From Tetmemena sp. SeJ-2015 (Eukaryota > Ciliophora > Spirotrichea > Sporadotrichida > Oxytrichidae), in contig JAJKFJ010022341.1 in assembly GCA_027382625.1 (NCBI GenBank), positions 62,001-126,000 on the forward strand: DNA of 64,000 bases, given 5' to 3'. The notes beneath the pieces were generated by a model. That model saw only the letters and a list, made by a program, of their open reading frames with translations, had not been told where the DNA came from and searched no databases. The position numbers were made by a program, and so were the translations under genes. Of the stretch, positions 56,953 to 64,000 are shown piece by piece (position 1 is the first letter of the stretch; each line of letters opens with the position of its first letter).

Positions 56953-56991
56953 TCAATTCATCGAATCAATTCATCGCATCAATTCATCACA
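56953..56991. repeat. Tandem repeat, 3 x 13 bp
   Basis: TCAATTCATCGAA, TCAATTCATCGCA and TCAATTCATCAC lie between the convergent PhyH and OmpA genes. Confidence 0.85.
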
Positions 56992-56996
56992 CCTAT

Positions 56997-58037
56997 TTAT
57001 TGCACCACAATTTCAACACGTCGATTCATTGCTCGCCCTTCTTCTGTCTTATTGGTCGCAATTGGAGCGAAGTTGGCTATGCCTTTAGCGATGAGACGAC
57101 GTTTGTCGATACCGGCTTGAATCAGCGCTTGCACAATATTTTGAGCGCGCGCTTGGCTTAAACTCAGATTACTGTCTATGCTGCCGACATTATCGGTGTG
57201 TCCGACGACGACGATATTCAAATTACTCTGCGCTTTGAGCACATTGATCAGTTCGGTTAACTGTGTTTGACTCTCTACCTTCAATTCAGTTTTACCTGTA
57301 TCAAACATCAATCCGTATAAAGTTACATGGCCGGTATTGTCTAAACTTTGTTTTAATGCCTCAGCATTCACACTGACTTGCCCCGTTGGCTGAGCTCTTT
57401 CTTCGATAATTTGAATAAAAGTGGACACCATAGGATCGACTTTTTTTCCACCACCAAATGCGAGCGAGTTATATACAAGCACGTGGGTCTTGGGCGCTCT
57501 ACTATTGGCCGGAAAACTACCAACAATCAACCGCCCTTCTTGATTATCGATCGCGTCATAATGACTAAATCCATTGTGATGTCCGTTATCCCATTTGAAC
57601 TGACGCTCAAATGGCTTTGCTTGATCGCGCCACGCACGAAACAGGTCATCACATTTTTGATCACAAGTGGCATTGATTTGCATACCTGCTTTTAATAAAG
57701 CATCACGATAATTACGATGCACTTCTAAAGTGGTCTTGCCCACTGGCGAAAGATAATGTAGACGTGTTTCTTTGCCCTCAATCAGTCTCCACTCCGCCGT
57801 TTTAGCGCCATCTAACTTGATGACTTTAGCTTGAGGAATTGCCGCCTCGGTCCATTCAGTCTGTAAATAGCCAGTCATACGAGAAGCTTGAAAGCGCTGT
57901 ATTAATGGATGATCTTGGCCTTTAGGAATATCACTACTCTGCGCAAAACTAAGAAAACTCATCGAGGTAAGTGAGGCTAGCATTACCACCAAAAACCCGG
58001 TACGCACGGCAGTCATCATTTTCTTTTTCATAATCAA
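56997..58037 (-). CDS. OmpA-family outer-membrane/periplasmic protein (DUF4892-like N-terminus)
   Basis: The 346-residue protein has a signal peptide (LVVMLASLTSMSFLSFAQ). Residues 35-215 resemble DUF4892 (DHPLIQRFQASRMTGY, CDQKCDDLFRAWR). The C-terminal OmpA domain binds peptidoglycan: GLMFDTGKTELKVESQTQL, VVVGHTDNVGSIDSNLSLSQARAQNI, RLIAKGIANFAPIATN. Length and order match known DUF4892-OmpA proteins. No partner gene is adjacent. Confidence 0.9.
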   Translation of the reverse strand: MIMKKKMMTAVRTGFLVVMLASLTSMSFLSFAQSSDIPKGQDHPLIQRFQASRMTGYLQTEWTEAAIPQAKVIKLDGAKTAEWRLIEGKETRLHYLSPVGKTTLEVHRNYRDALLKAGMQINATCDQKCDDLFRAWRDQAKPFERQFKWDNGHHNGFSHYDAIDNQEGRLIVGSFPANSRAPKTHVLVYNSLAFGGGKKVDPMVSTFIQIIEERAQPTGQVSVNAEALKQSLDNTGHVTLYGLMFDTGKTELKVESQTQLTELINVLKAQSNLNIVVVGHTDNVGSIDSNLSLSQARAQNIVQALIQAGIDKRRLIAKGIANFAPIATNKTEEGRAMNRRVEIVVQ

Positions 58038-58195
58038 ATAAAGAATTAATAAAGAATGCTTATTTTAACAAATCAGATATCAAAGTCCTTACTTATACTT
58101 AGTCAATCGCTAAAAAAACAGATGCACTCTTCATCCCTAAGTTGAGCGCTTGTCAGTTAAATGCGGTCAAGAGAGCTGCTTACTTCATCAAGATT

Positions 58196-58834
58196 TCACC
58201 CCAGCGCCAACACCCGTTTGAGCTGTCGTGCAAACTCCTCAAAGAACAGACCTACATGCAAGCCATCAACAAACACATGATTGACTCGCATATTAAAAGG
58301 CAAGATGATTTGTTCACCGTTCTTGACATATCGCCCCCATGAAACGCGTGGGATTGCATCGTCTCGGTCTAAGCTTAAGGTGTGATCTAAACCAGTGAAC
58401 GATATCCACGGCAAAGAAGACATAAATACTAAATCATCGCGCCCTGCTGCTTTGCTGAAATTGAAATAGCAAGTGGATTCTTCAACCGCTTGTTTTAAAT
58501 CGCGATCAAATTGTTGTAAGTCATTGCCGCAATCCATGGTGATAATTCTAAATAACTCCTCACCGTTTTTAAGGTGGGTAAAAGATGGATGAACTGCATC
58601 ATGTAAATACACGGCGTCTTCACGAATCCGATACCGAAAATTTTCCACCTGATTCATCGATTGAATCGTCAAAAAAATTAAGGCGCTATTTAAAGAGATC
58701 GATTTCGCTTTGACTAGTTCGGGTAATCCGGTGATATCGACTGGCGTGTTCACATTATAAAAAGGCAAATCGACTTTTCTAAAAAACGCAAAGTGTTCTC
58801 GTCGATTCCAAGTGCTGATATCAATTTTTTTCAT
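58196..58834 (-). CDS. CatA-like O-acetyltransferase
   Basis: The 212-residue protein belongs to the chloramphenicol acetyltransferase family: ISTWNRREHFAFFRKVDLPFYN, then VMSSLPWISFTGLDH and the catalytic His in MRVNHVFVDGLHVGLFF (HxxxDG). The first His of the canonical HH pair is Asn (NH), so the active-site His is retained. Chromosomal CatA-like proteins of this type may not confer resistance; the substrate is unproven. Confidence 0.85.
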   Translation of the reverse strand: MKKIDISTWNRREHFAFFRKVDLPFYNVNTPVDITGLPELVKAKSISLNSALIFLTIQSMNQVENFRYRIREDAVYLHDAVHPSFTHLKNGEELFRIITMDCGNDLQQFDRDLKQAVEESTCYFNFSKAAGRDDLVFMSSLPWISFTGLDHTLSLDRDDAIPRVSWGRYVKNGEQIILPFNMRVNHVFVDGLHVGLFFEEFARQLKRVLALG

Positions 58835-58926
58835 GCTGATTTGGTGTGGATGTAGATATCAAAAATTTATTTTGGTATAAAGTTACAGGCCCTAGGTCAC
58901 CCAATTGTTTTCTTCGAGTTTTCAAG

Positions 58927-59226
58927 ATGGATATCGACATGATACCGAAAAGTGCCTCAACTGCGCTGGACGAAGAGATCACCCATGCTTACACGAAGGC
59001 TGCCAATTGGCTTTCTGATTGTGAATTTATGAATGTGGATTCGTCGCTACTGCTTCGTCAATGCCGCTGTGTAAGTGAAATCTCATCAGAAGAAAATCAG
59101 CCACTCATCGACAATAACATTTATCCACAAGACAGTTATTCAGCTTCAGTCAATACCCATGCAGAGACTAACAAAGAAGCGCCGAAAAAAACAGCAAATA
59201 GCACCATTAGCGTGACAGAAAACTGA
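58927..59226 (+). CDS. Doubtful small ORF
   Basis: A 99-residue frame from ATG 58927 (frame open from 58846) overlaps the end of the minus-strand gene at 59136-59453 by 91 bp. The residues are hydrophilic with no motif or signal peptide and the ribosome-binding site is weak. It fills an otherwise empty 300-bp gap, so it is listed with low confidence. Confidence 0.25.
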   Translation: MDIDMIPKSASTALDEEITHAYTKAANWLSDCEFMNVDSSLLLRQCRCVSEISSEENQPLIDNNIYPQDSYSASVNTHAETNKEAPKKTANSTISVTEN

Positions 59227-59453
59227 GCTTGCGCAAGATCGTGCCAAGCTGTCTGAAACAAGGAACTTGATAGCACTTGCCACATCAATGCCAACAGACC
59301 AATAACAAATGCAATCAACGTATAACGATGATGTGTTTTTCTCTGCGTAGGAATTTTTTTCATAACATGAGCACTAAAGCCATCATCCGCTACCGGCCCA
59401 TCATAAACATCGCGCAACAATGCATCAATATTGGGTTCGACTGGATGGTTCAC
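59136..59453 (-). CDS. Small two-helix membrane protein, possible anti-sigma factor
   Basis: GTG 59453 overlaps the stop of the sigma gene (GTGA) and has AAAGGGG seven bases before it, so translational coupling is likely; the longer ATG-started frame runs back inside the sigma gene. The 105 residues have a soluble N-terminus (DALLRDVYDGPVADDGFSAHVMKKI) and two membrane helices (TLIAFVIGLLALMWQV, VTLMVLFAVFFGASLLVSAWV). Its position and topology suggest an anti-sigma role; no ZAS motif is present. Confidence 0.6.
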   Translation of the reverse strand: MNHPVEPNIDALLRDVYDGPVADDGFSAHVMKKIPTQRKTHHRYTLIAFVIGLLALMWQVLSSSLFQTAWHDLAQAQFSVTLMVLFAVFFGASLLVSAWVLTEAE

Positions 59454-60061
59454 GTGTTTGCCCCTTTCATTTTGTTTTTCCATGCGTCTAACCATGTTTG
59501 GAGTTTTGCTTTGCCACGCGTCGCGTTGGACTTTACGGTGCCCAAAGACATTCCTAAGATTTGTGCGACTTCTTCGTGACTTAAATCTAATTGCACGCAA
59601 TGCAGTAAAACCAACTGCTCGTTCGGATTCAAACGTTGCAGTGCACGCTCAAAATCAATTTTTAAATCGATGTGCTGCGAAGTTATTTGTACGTTCAATG
59701 CTAAGTTTTGGTCATAATCTAATCGTTCTTCAGCAGCGGCGAATTCATCAGTTGTACGCTGAGATTGTTCTGAAAATTTTAAGAAATGTGTATAGGCAAT
59801 GCGATAAAGCCAAGTCGAAAATCGCGCATCACCACGAAACTGATCTAACTTGCGCCAAGCGATTAGAAAGGTTTCTTGGGCTAAATCGTCAGCCGCCGCA
59901 TAATCACCTTTGGTCAAGCGACGTAATAAGGCGCGCACCATCCCTTGATGGCGGCGCACCAACATTTCAAAAGCACGATGATCGTTGTTCAGGCGCGCCC
60001 GAACAACCAAGGCTTGATCAATCCGCGCTTCTGCAGCCTTATCTTGCGAGCTCTGCATCAC
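59450..60061 (-). CDS. ECF-type RNA polymerase sigma factor
   Basis: The 203-residue protein has region 2 (FEMLVRRHQGMVRALLRRL, AADDLAQETFLIAWRKLDQFRGDARFSTWLYRIAY) and region 4 (LNPNEQLVLLHCVQLDLSH, EEVAQILGMSLGTVKSNATRGKAKL). It begins inside the end of the DUF6249 gene and overlaps the small membrane-protein gene, so four genes form one transcript. The regulon is unknown. Confidence 0.95.
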   Translation of the reverse strand: MMQSSQDKAAEARIDQALVVRARLNNDHRAFEMLVRRHQGMVRALLRRLTKGDYAAADDLAQETFLIAWRKLDQFRGDARFSTWLYRIAYTHFLKFSEQSQRTTDEFAAAEERLDYDQNLALNVQITSQHIDLKIDFERALQRLNPNEQLVLLHCVQLDLSHEEVAQILGMSLGTVKSNATRGKAKLQTWLDAWKNKMKGANT

Positions 60062-60413
60062 GACGATTGAGCCACCAACTCAATAAATAACCAAAACCCG
60101 AGATCAAAGGTAAAAGACCAAAGCCCCATAGTTCACCAATCTGATGGCCAGAATCAAATTCAATCGGTAATACTAAGAACATCAAAATGATGCCTAAACC
60201 GATACTAACTAAAGTAATGCCACGACGACGCTCACAAAATACGACTTGCGGTTCGGTCATTAGTTGCGCAGGCAAATCAATCCCTTTATCCGCCAAATAA
60301 ATCAAGGTTTGATAACGTGCCTTTGTTTGCTTATGGCGATACACGAGCACAGCGCACACCGCTAATAGCGGCGCCAAACACAAAATTAAGGGAAGAATAA
60401 ATTCGATTCTCAT
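60039..60413 (-). CDS. DUF6249 membrane protein
   Basis: The 124-residue protein has an N-terminal helix (LPLILCLAPLLAVCAVLVY), a short cytosolic segment (YQTLIYLADKGIDLP), two further helices and a basic tail. ADKGIDLPAQLM followed by a RRGI-helix pair is characteristic of DUF6249. Its start overlaps the serine-hydrolase stop by four bases and its end overlaps the sigma gene by 23. Often next to ECF sigma genes; role unknown. Confidence 0.8.
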   Translation of the reverse strand: MRIEFILPLILCLAPLLAVCAVLVYRHKQTKARYQTLIYLADKGIDLPAQLMTEPQVVFCERRRGITLVSIGLGIILMFLVLPIEFDSGHQIGELWGFGLLPLISGFGYLLSWWLNRRDAELAR

Positions 60414-61885
60414 GGTGAGTTTCCTTTTTGATTGTTGGGCATCGTGGCCTGAGTTGGCTTAGCTTGCACATGTAGTGGCATGCGATTGGCGTAATATTGC
60501 ACCAATCCATCTGCCGCCGGTGGATCATAATTGGATAAAGCGACAACAATATCACCGCTAGCTGGATAAATGCGCAACGCACCGCTCATTCCTTCGGCTC
60601 CGCCTTCATGTCCAAAGAAGCGTGCATTCTTCGAACCACCTAATTGAAATCCATAGCCGTAGAGTTGACTTGGCACCTGTGCCTGACTTGCCTTAGTGAG
60701 CCAAGCTGCGGACAATAAACGACCTTTTAGTAAGGCATCAGCAAATCGAACTAAATCACGCGCGGTCGAGTAACCGCCACCCGCTGCAGTGCCACGCCAT
60801 GGCAAAGTCTCGTGTGCGTCGATCAAGCCAGTCTCCGCATTCGTATAGGCGATCACGACTTTTTGCTTCATCTTTTCTTCCGGTTCGGTACCCGTATCCG
60901 TCATGCCTGCAGGCTGCAATATCGCTTGCTGTATATGACGATCATATGGCTTACCTGTCACCGTTTCGATAATCGCGCCTAGCAATACATATCCATAATT
61001 GGAATAGGCTTCTTGACTACCTGGCGCGAACGCGGTACCGCGTTCACCAAATAAGCGCACATAATCTGCATGCTCACGAATTGATGAACGTTGCTTTGCA
61101 TACTCATCGGTAAAGATGTCACCAGTTCCACCAGTGTGGGTTAGCAAATGTTGTATCGTTACTTGATTCGCTAACGATTTATTTGGATAGTTAGGCAAAT
61201 AACGTGCAATCGGCGCATCTATAGCAATACGTCCCTGTTCGACTAATTGCAAGATCGCGACGGCTGTCAGCATCTTGTACATAGAGCCAACTCGGAAACG
61301 CGTTTGATTGGTGTTCTTTAATTGCCGAGATTGATCTGCATAACCCCAACTTTGTTGTTGCAAGATTTTTCCATGTCGCGCCACCGCAAACACACCAGAA
61401 AAACTTCCTTCGGCGACCAACTTGTCTGCTTTACGCTGTAGCTTTTGCCAAGCTTCTTGCGCTGACAAACGCTGTGGCATTAAATCTTCTGGTGTCACTG
61501 GCATTGGTGTCAGACCAAAGCTCTTCACCTGTTCTGGCTTGTTTTCATGAACTTCTAAGTTCATCGTACCAACCCGATCCCCATCTTTTTCACGCAAGAT
61601 AATCGAGACACGATGTGGTCCATTCGGCGTAATACGCAGAACTTCTAACTCGCCAATCATTTTTTTCAAACCGAGTTCATTCTCAACCGACAAATTCGGA
61701 TCATGGGCATCTTTGAATGCTTTCAACAACGCGGCATCGCCGGCATTGAAAGCTTTAAGACGTTGCGCGGCTAACTGCGCTGCCGGTGTATTTGGGAAGG
61801 AGATAACGCTTCCGATTGCAGACGAGGCAAGCAAAACGCTTGCTCCCACAATCACAAATCCACAATATTTCTTAATCAATTTCAT
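60410..61885 (-). CDS. Serine hydrolase (beta-lactamase family) with N-terminal domain
   Basis: The 491-residue exported protein (signal peptide to about residue 26) has an NTF2-like or DUF3471-like N-terminal domain (LAAQRLKAFNAGDAALLKAF) then the esterase core: SxxK at 201-204 (SMYK), YxN at 294-296 (YSN) and HEGGAEGM near 432. It is the first gene of a four-gene operon with DUF6249, ECF sigma and a small membrane protein, so it may be both a product and a target of that sigma factor. Confidence 0.88.
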   Translation of the reverse strand: MKLIKKYCGFVIVGASVLLASSAIGSVISFPNTPAAQLAAQRLKAFNAGDAALLKAFKDAHDPNLSVENELGLKKMIGELEVLRITPNGPHRVSIILREKDGDRVGTMNLEVHENKPEQVKSFGLTPMPVTPEDLMPQRLSAQEAWQKLQRKADKLVAEGSFSGVFAVARHGKILQQQSWGYADQSRQLKNTNQTRFRVGSMYKMLTAVAILQLVEQGRIAIDAPIARYLPNYPNKSLANQVTIQHLLTHTGGTGDIFTDEYAKQRSSIREHADYVRLFGERGTAFAPGSQEAYSNYGYVLLGAIIETVTGKPYDRHIQQAILQPAGMTDTGTEPEEKMKQKVVIAYTNAETGLIDAHETLPWRGTAAGGGYSTARDLVRFADALLKGRLLSAAWLTKASQAQVPSQLYGYGFQLGGSKNARFFGHEGGAEGMSGALRIYPASGDIVVALSNYDPPAADGLVQYYANRMPLHVQAKPTQATMPNNQKGNSP

Positions 61886-62095
61886 TTTGAATCCTTTCTA
61901 TTTGGTGATACCTACCAATTAGATACTTGAATCAATCAATTTGGATTCATGAATTGAATTTTGATCTGAAATTATTCTGAAATTAATTGAAAGATTTTCA
62001 TTCTATTCCCAGAAAATCTCCGTTCATCGCTTTTTCACTACGCATCGACACTCTCTTCGATACAGTGTAGATATCAAAAAAGAGGAGAAGATCAA

Positions 62096-63199
62096 ATGAA
62101 CATCACTACAAAAACACAAAACATTTTGCGTTCAGCACAAACTGCAACATTGGCCGCAGCATTGGTCGCAATCTCATGCGGGACTACGGTAGCGCATGGA
62201 GCTGAGATGAAAAATCTTTCTTCTTCATCGCCTTCTATCGGCTCAACAGTGTCACTAAGCTCCAATCTAGCATCGGAACATACAGATAATAATTCAGATG
62301 TTGCGCCAGTAAAGATCAATCAAATTTACACACCCAACATCGGTGGCATTCAACAAGCAATTGAAATCAAAACCGATGACGCCAAGCGCCCTATATTACT
62401 TTTCTTATCCGGTGGTCCGGGTAGTTCAATGATGCCAAACGCCAACGCGTTTACCAACGCCTTAAAGGATAGATTCACCATCGTGCAATGGGACCAAAGA
62501 GATGCCGGCAAGACGCTAAAATTAAATCCTTCACCGATCACGCCATCGGTTAGCTTAATGGGCAAAGATACCTATGAAGTAATACGCTTTCTACAAAAGG
62601 AATTACATCAAGAAAAAATCTATCTTCTAGGTAGCTCTTGGGGAAATGCACTCGGGTTTTACATCGTCAGAAATCACCCTGAACTATTACACGCCTATTT
62701 TGCAGCGAACCCGGTCGTGAGCCAGTTAGAAAGCGAGAAGCAATTACTTGAAACTCTAAAAGTGTCATTAAAAGAAAAACTAACGGCAAGCCAAGAACTG
62801 GCTCAAGTCAATATTCCATTTAAAATCGATGAGGACTTATTTTATTTAAGAAAATGGCTTTTCTTCAAAGAAGGAAAATCCTTCGCCACAAGTGCGGAAT
62901 TCAAAAACGGTTTTATGCAGTGGTCAAAAACATGGTCACCGGCTTGGAATGAGGTGATGGCTATCGACCTTCCAAAAACGCTAAAGACCATCAACTGCCC
63001 TATTTATTTTATGGTAGGGAAAAATGATATCCAAACATCGACGCCAATCACGGTTAATTATTTTGAAAATGTTGTAGCACCGAAAAAAGGCTTATTGATG
63101 TTTTCTAACTCTGGCCATCAAATTCACAAAGATGAGCCCGCTGAATTTCAACAAAAAATCATTGACGTGTTAGATTCGATGCAAATGAAGCGCAATTAA
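62096..63199 (+). CDS. Exported alpha/beta hydrolase (prolyl aminopeptidase-like)
   Basis: The 367-residue protein has a signal peptide (LAAALVAISCGTTVAHGA) and a Ser-rich spacer. The core shows LLFLSGGPGSSMMPN (HGGPG-type oxyanion loop with Ser-Gly), IVQWDQRDAGKT, the nucleophile elbow LLGSSWGNALGFYIV, Asp in MVGKNDIQTS and His in NSGHQIHKDEP. These match family S33 peptidases/hydrolases. AAGAGGAGAA precedes ATG 62096. Substrate unknown. Confidence 0.85.
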   Translation: MNITTKTQNILRSAQTATLAAALVAISCGTTVAHGAEMKNLSSSSPSIGSTVSLSSNLASEHTDNNSDVAPVKINQIYTPNIGGIQQAIEIKTDDAKRPILLFLSGGPGSSMMPNANAFTNALKDRFTIVQWDQRDAGKTLKLNPSPITPSVSLMGKDTYEVIRFLQKELHQEKIYLLGSSWGNALGFYIVRNHPELLHAYFAANPVVSQLESEKQLLETLKVSLKEKLTASQELAQVNIPFKIDEDLFYLRKWLFFKEGKSFATSAEFKNGFMQWSKTWSPAWNEVMAIDLPKTLKTINCPIYFMVGKNDIQTSTPITVNYFENVVAPKKGLLMFSNSGHQIHKDEPAEFQQKIIDVLDSMQMKRN

Positions 63200-63281
63200 A
63201 ATACTTAATAAACAAGTATTCTAGTCTGATCGAATAAAGATGGTGATTGAAAATTCGTATCAATTGACTACTGCATTATCC

Positions 63282-63315
63282 GTGCAGCACCTCTCTTGAA
63301 TGAGAGATGCTGCAC
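63282..63315. other. Long hairpin downstream of the hydrolase
   Basis: GTGCAGCACCTCTCT pairs with TGAGAGATGCTGCAC (one bulge) around TGAA. No T-run follows, so it may be a terminator-like or processing structure. The rest of 63200-63526 holds no convincing gene. Confidence 0.55.
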
Positions 63316-63526
63316 AATTCACTTCTGCCTCGCAAATTCAATTACAGTCCAGCACAATTTGTGCAAAATTGACTGTCACTGCATTTCTCCATACAGAGCC
63401 GACAAAAGTAATTCGGCTGCGCCCGACAACAATTCCACGCAAAATCAATTTGAACATCCCGACAACTTGGTTACAATTGAGTAAATTCTCTACGCCTAGC
63501 ATTAAACACCACACATGGTATCGAAG

Positions 63527-63691
63527 ATGCAATATCAATTTACGCGCAAGTTTGTTGTACTGAGTCTCATCACTAGCATGAGTAGCATCAGCAACACGAC
63601 ACATGGACAAGCCGATGCTTTGTCTAAGCAAATAAGTGGTGTCGAGATTATGGAACACGCTCAATTTATCCGAAAAGAACAGAAAAATTGA
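63527..63691 (+). CDS. Short exported peptide or gene remnant
   Basis: A 54-residue frame from ATG 63527 has a basic start and hydrophobic run (RKFVVLSLITSMSSIS) like a signal peptide, then a polar tail ending FIRKEQKN. Codons look used, but no family is evident; it may be the front of a longer secreted protein cut by an early stop. Confidence 0.35.
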   Translation: MQYQFTRKFVVLSLITSMSSISNTTHGQADALSKQISGVEIMEHAQFIRKEQKN

Positions 63692-63845
63692 GCACGGAAA
63701 ATTAGCTACCTACGTCCAGCGCATAGGTTATTAATGTCTGTGAATTACACAGTTAATGTCGATATGATTTTCTCTACTAGTTTAACGCGTTCTCAGATTT
63801 TTCTAAACGCGAAGCTACCTCACCAATTTTTTACCCCATTCATCT

Positions 63846-64000
63846 ATGAACTGTAAGAACTGCACGCACAAGATTCACGGAAATTTTTGCTCTCATTGTG
63901 GACAGGCAGTGAAACTCAAGCGCATCGACGGGCATTTCATTGTGCATGAGATTGAGCACGTTTTACATTTCGAAAAAGGGTTTCTCTTTACGATGAGAGA
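63846..64000 (+). CDS. DUF3667 membrane protein (partial)
   Basis: The frame from ATG 63846 runs off the window after 51 residues. It begins MNCKNCTHKIHGNFCSHCGQ, a four-cysteine zinc ribbon, followed by FIVHEIEHVLHFEKGFLFT. This zinc ribbon plus an HE-x-x-H-like helix segment is the start of DUF3667 proteins, which continue with several membrane helices. Confidence 0.8.
   Translation, partial: MNCKNCTHKIHGNFCSHCGQAVKLKRIDGHFIVHEIEHVLHFEKGFLFTMR

Overview
The window looks like a chromosomal segment of a low- to mid-GC betaproteobacterium, most likely an Oxalobacteraceae (Burkholderiales) member close to Undibacterium. The grounds are the gene order ribF-ileS-lspA-coaBC-dut, the style of the products and the moderate base composition. 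No 16S rRNA, tRNA, plasmid or phage core gene was seen, so the genus is an inference.

Layout. 1-5.1 kb: partial HD-GYP protein, beta-propeller lipoprotein, and a frameshifted lipoprotein ending in a CxxCH haem motif. 5.4-13.7 kb: housekeeping block ribF, ileS, lspA, coaBC, dut, asnS, peppered with three families of dispersed repeats. 13.9-16.4 kb: AT-rich insert with a PD-(D/E)XK-like protein and a caspase-fold protease. 16.6-21.8 kb: thioesterase, SUKH-like, secreted and DUF6624 proteins, serine hydrolase. 22.0-26.2 kb: an ECF42-type sigma factor locus with SRPBCC, VOC, DGPF (YCII) and DUF1579 proteins. 26.3-34.4 kb: hydrolases, Kelch protein, broken HTH gene, a LytS/LytTR two-component pair, HD hydrolase and a periplasmic binding protein. 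34.4-43.8 kb: AbgT transporter, LysR/EamA pair, BlaI/BlaR1-like pair with operator dyads, methyltransferase. 44.0-49.5 kb: DUF5916 outer-membrane protein, membrane protein, glnS. 49.6-51.5 kb: a two-gene AAA ATPase + TOPRIM cassette resembling OLD/RloAB/PARIS defence systems, followed by repeats and a transposase remnant. 52.4-64 kb: HxlR/YciI pair, GIY-YIG-like/DUF2239 pair with palindromic operators, PhyH dioxygenase, OmpA protein, CatA-like acetyltransferase, an operon of serine hydrolase, DUF6249, ECF sigma and small membrane protein, an alpha/beta hydrolase and a partial DUF3667 gene.

Sequence quality matters here. At least ten genes are broken by one- or two-base indels, many in homopolymers, including coaBC, asnS and glnS, which the cell should need. 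Two short tracts (29435-29583 and 42665-42720) look homopolymer-distorted. I therefore treat most breaks as uncorrected read errors, not gene death, and annotate each such gene across its whole span.

Most promising for novelty: the ATPase/TOPRIM pair (49588-51526), the caspase/nuclease insert (13908-16431), and the ECF42 locus, where a TGTCGA-N17-CGAC promoter candidate is followed by an inverted-repeat element inserted between it and the first target gene.
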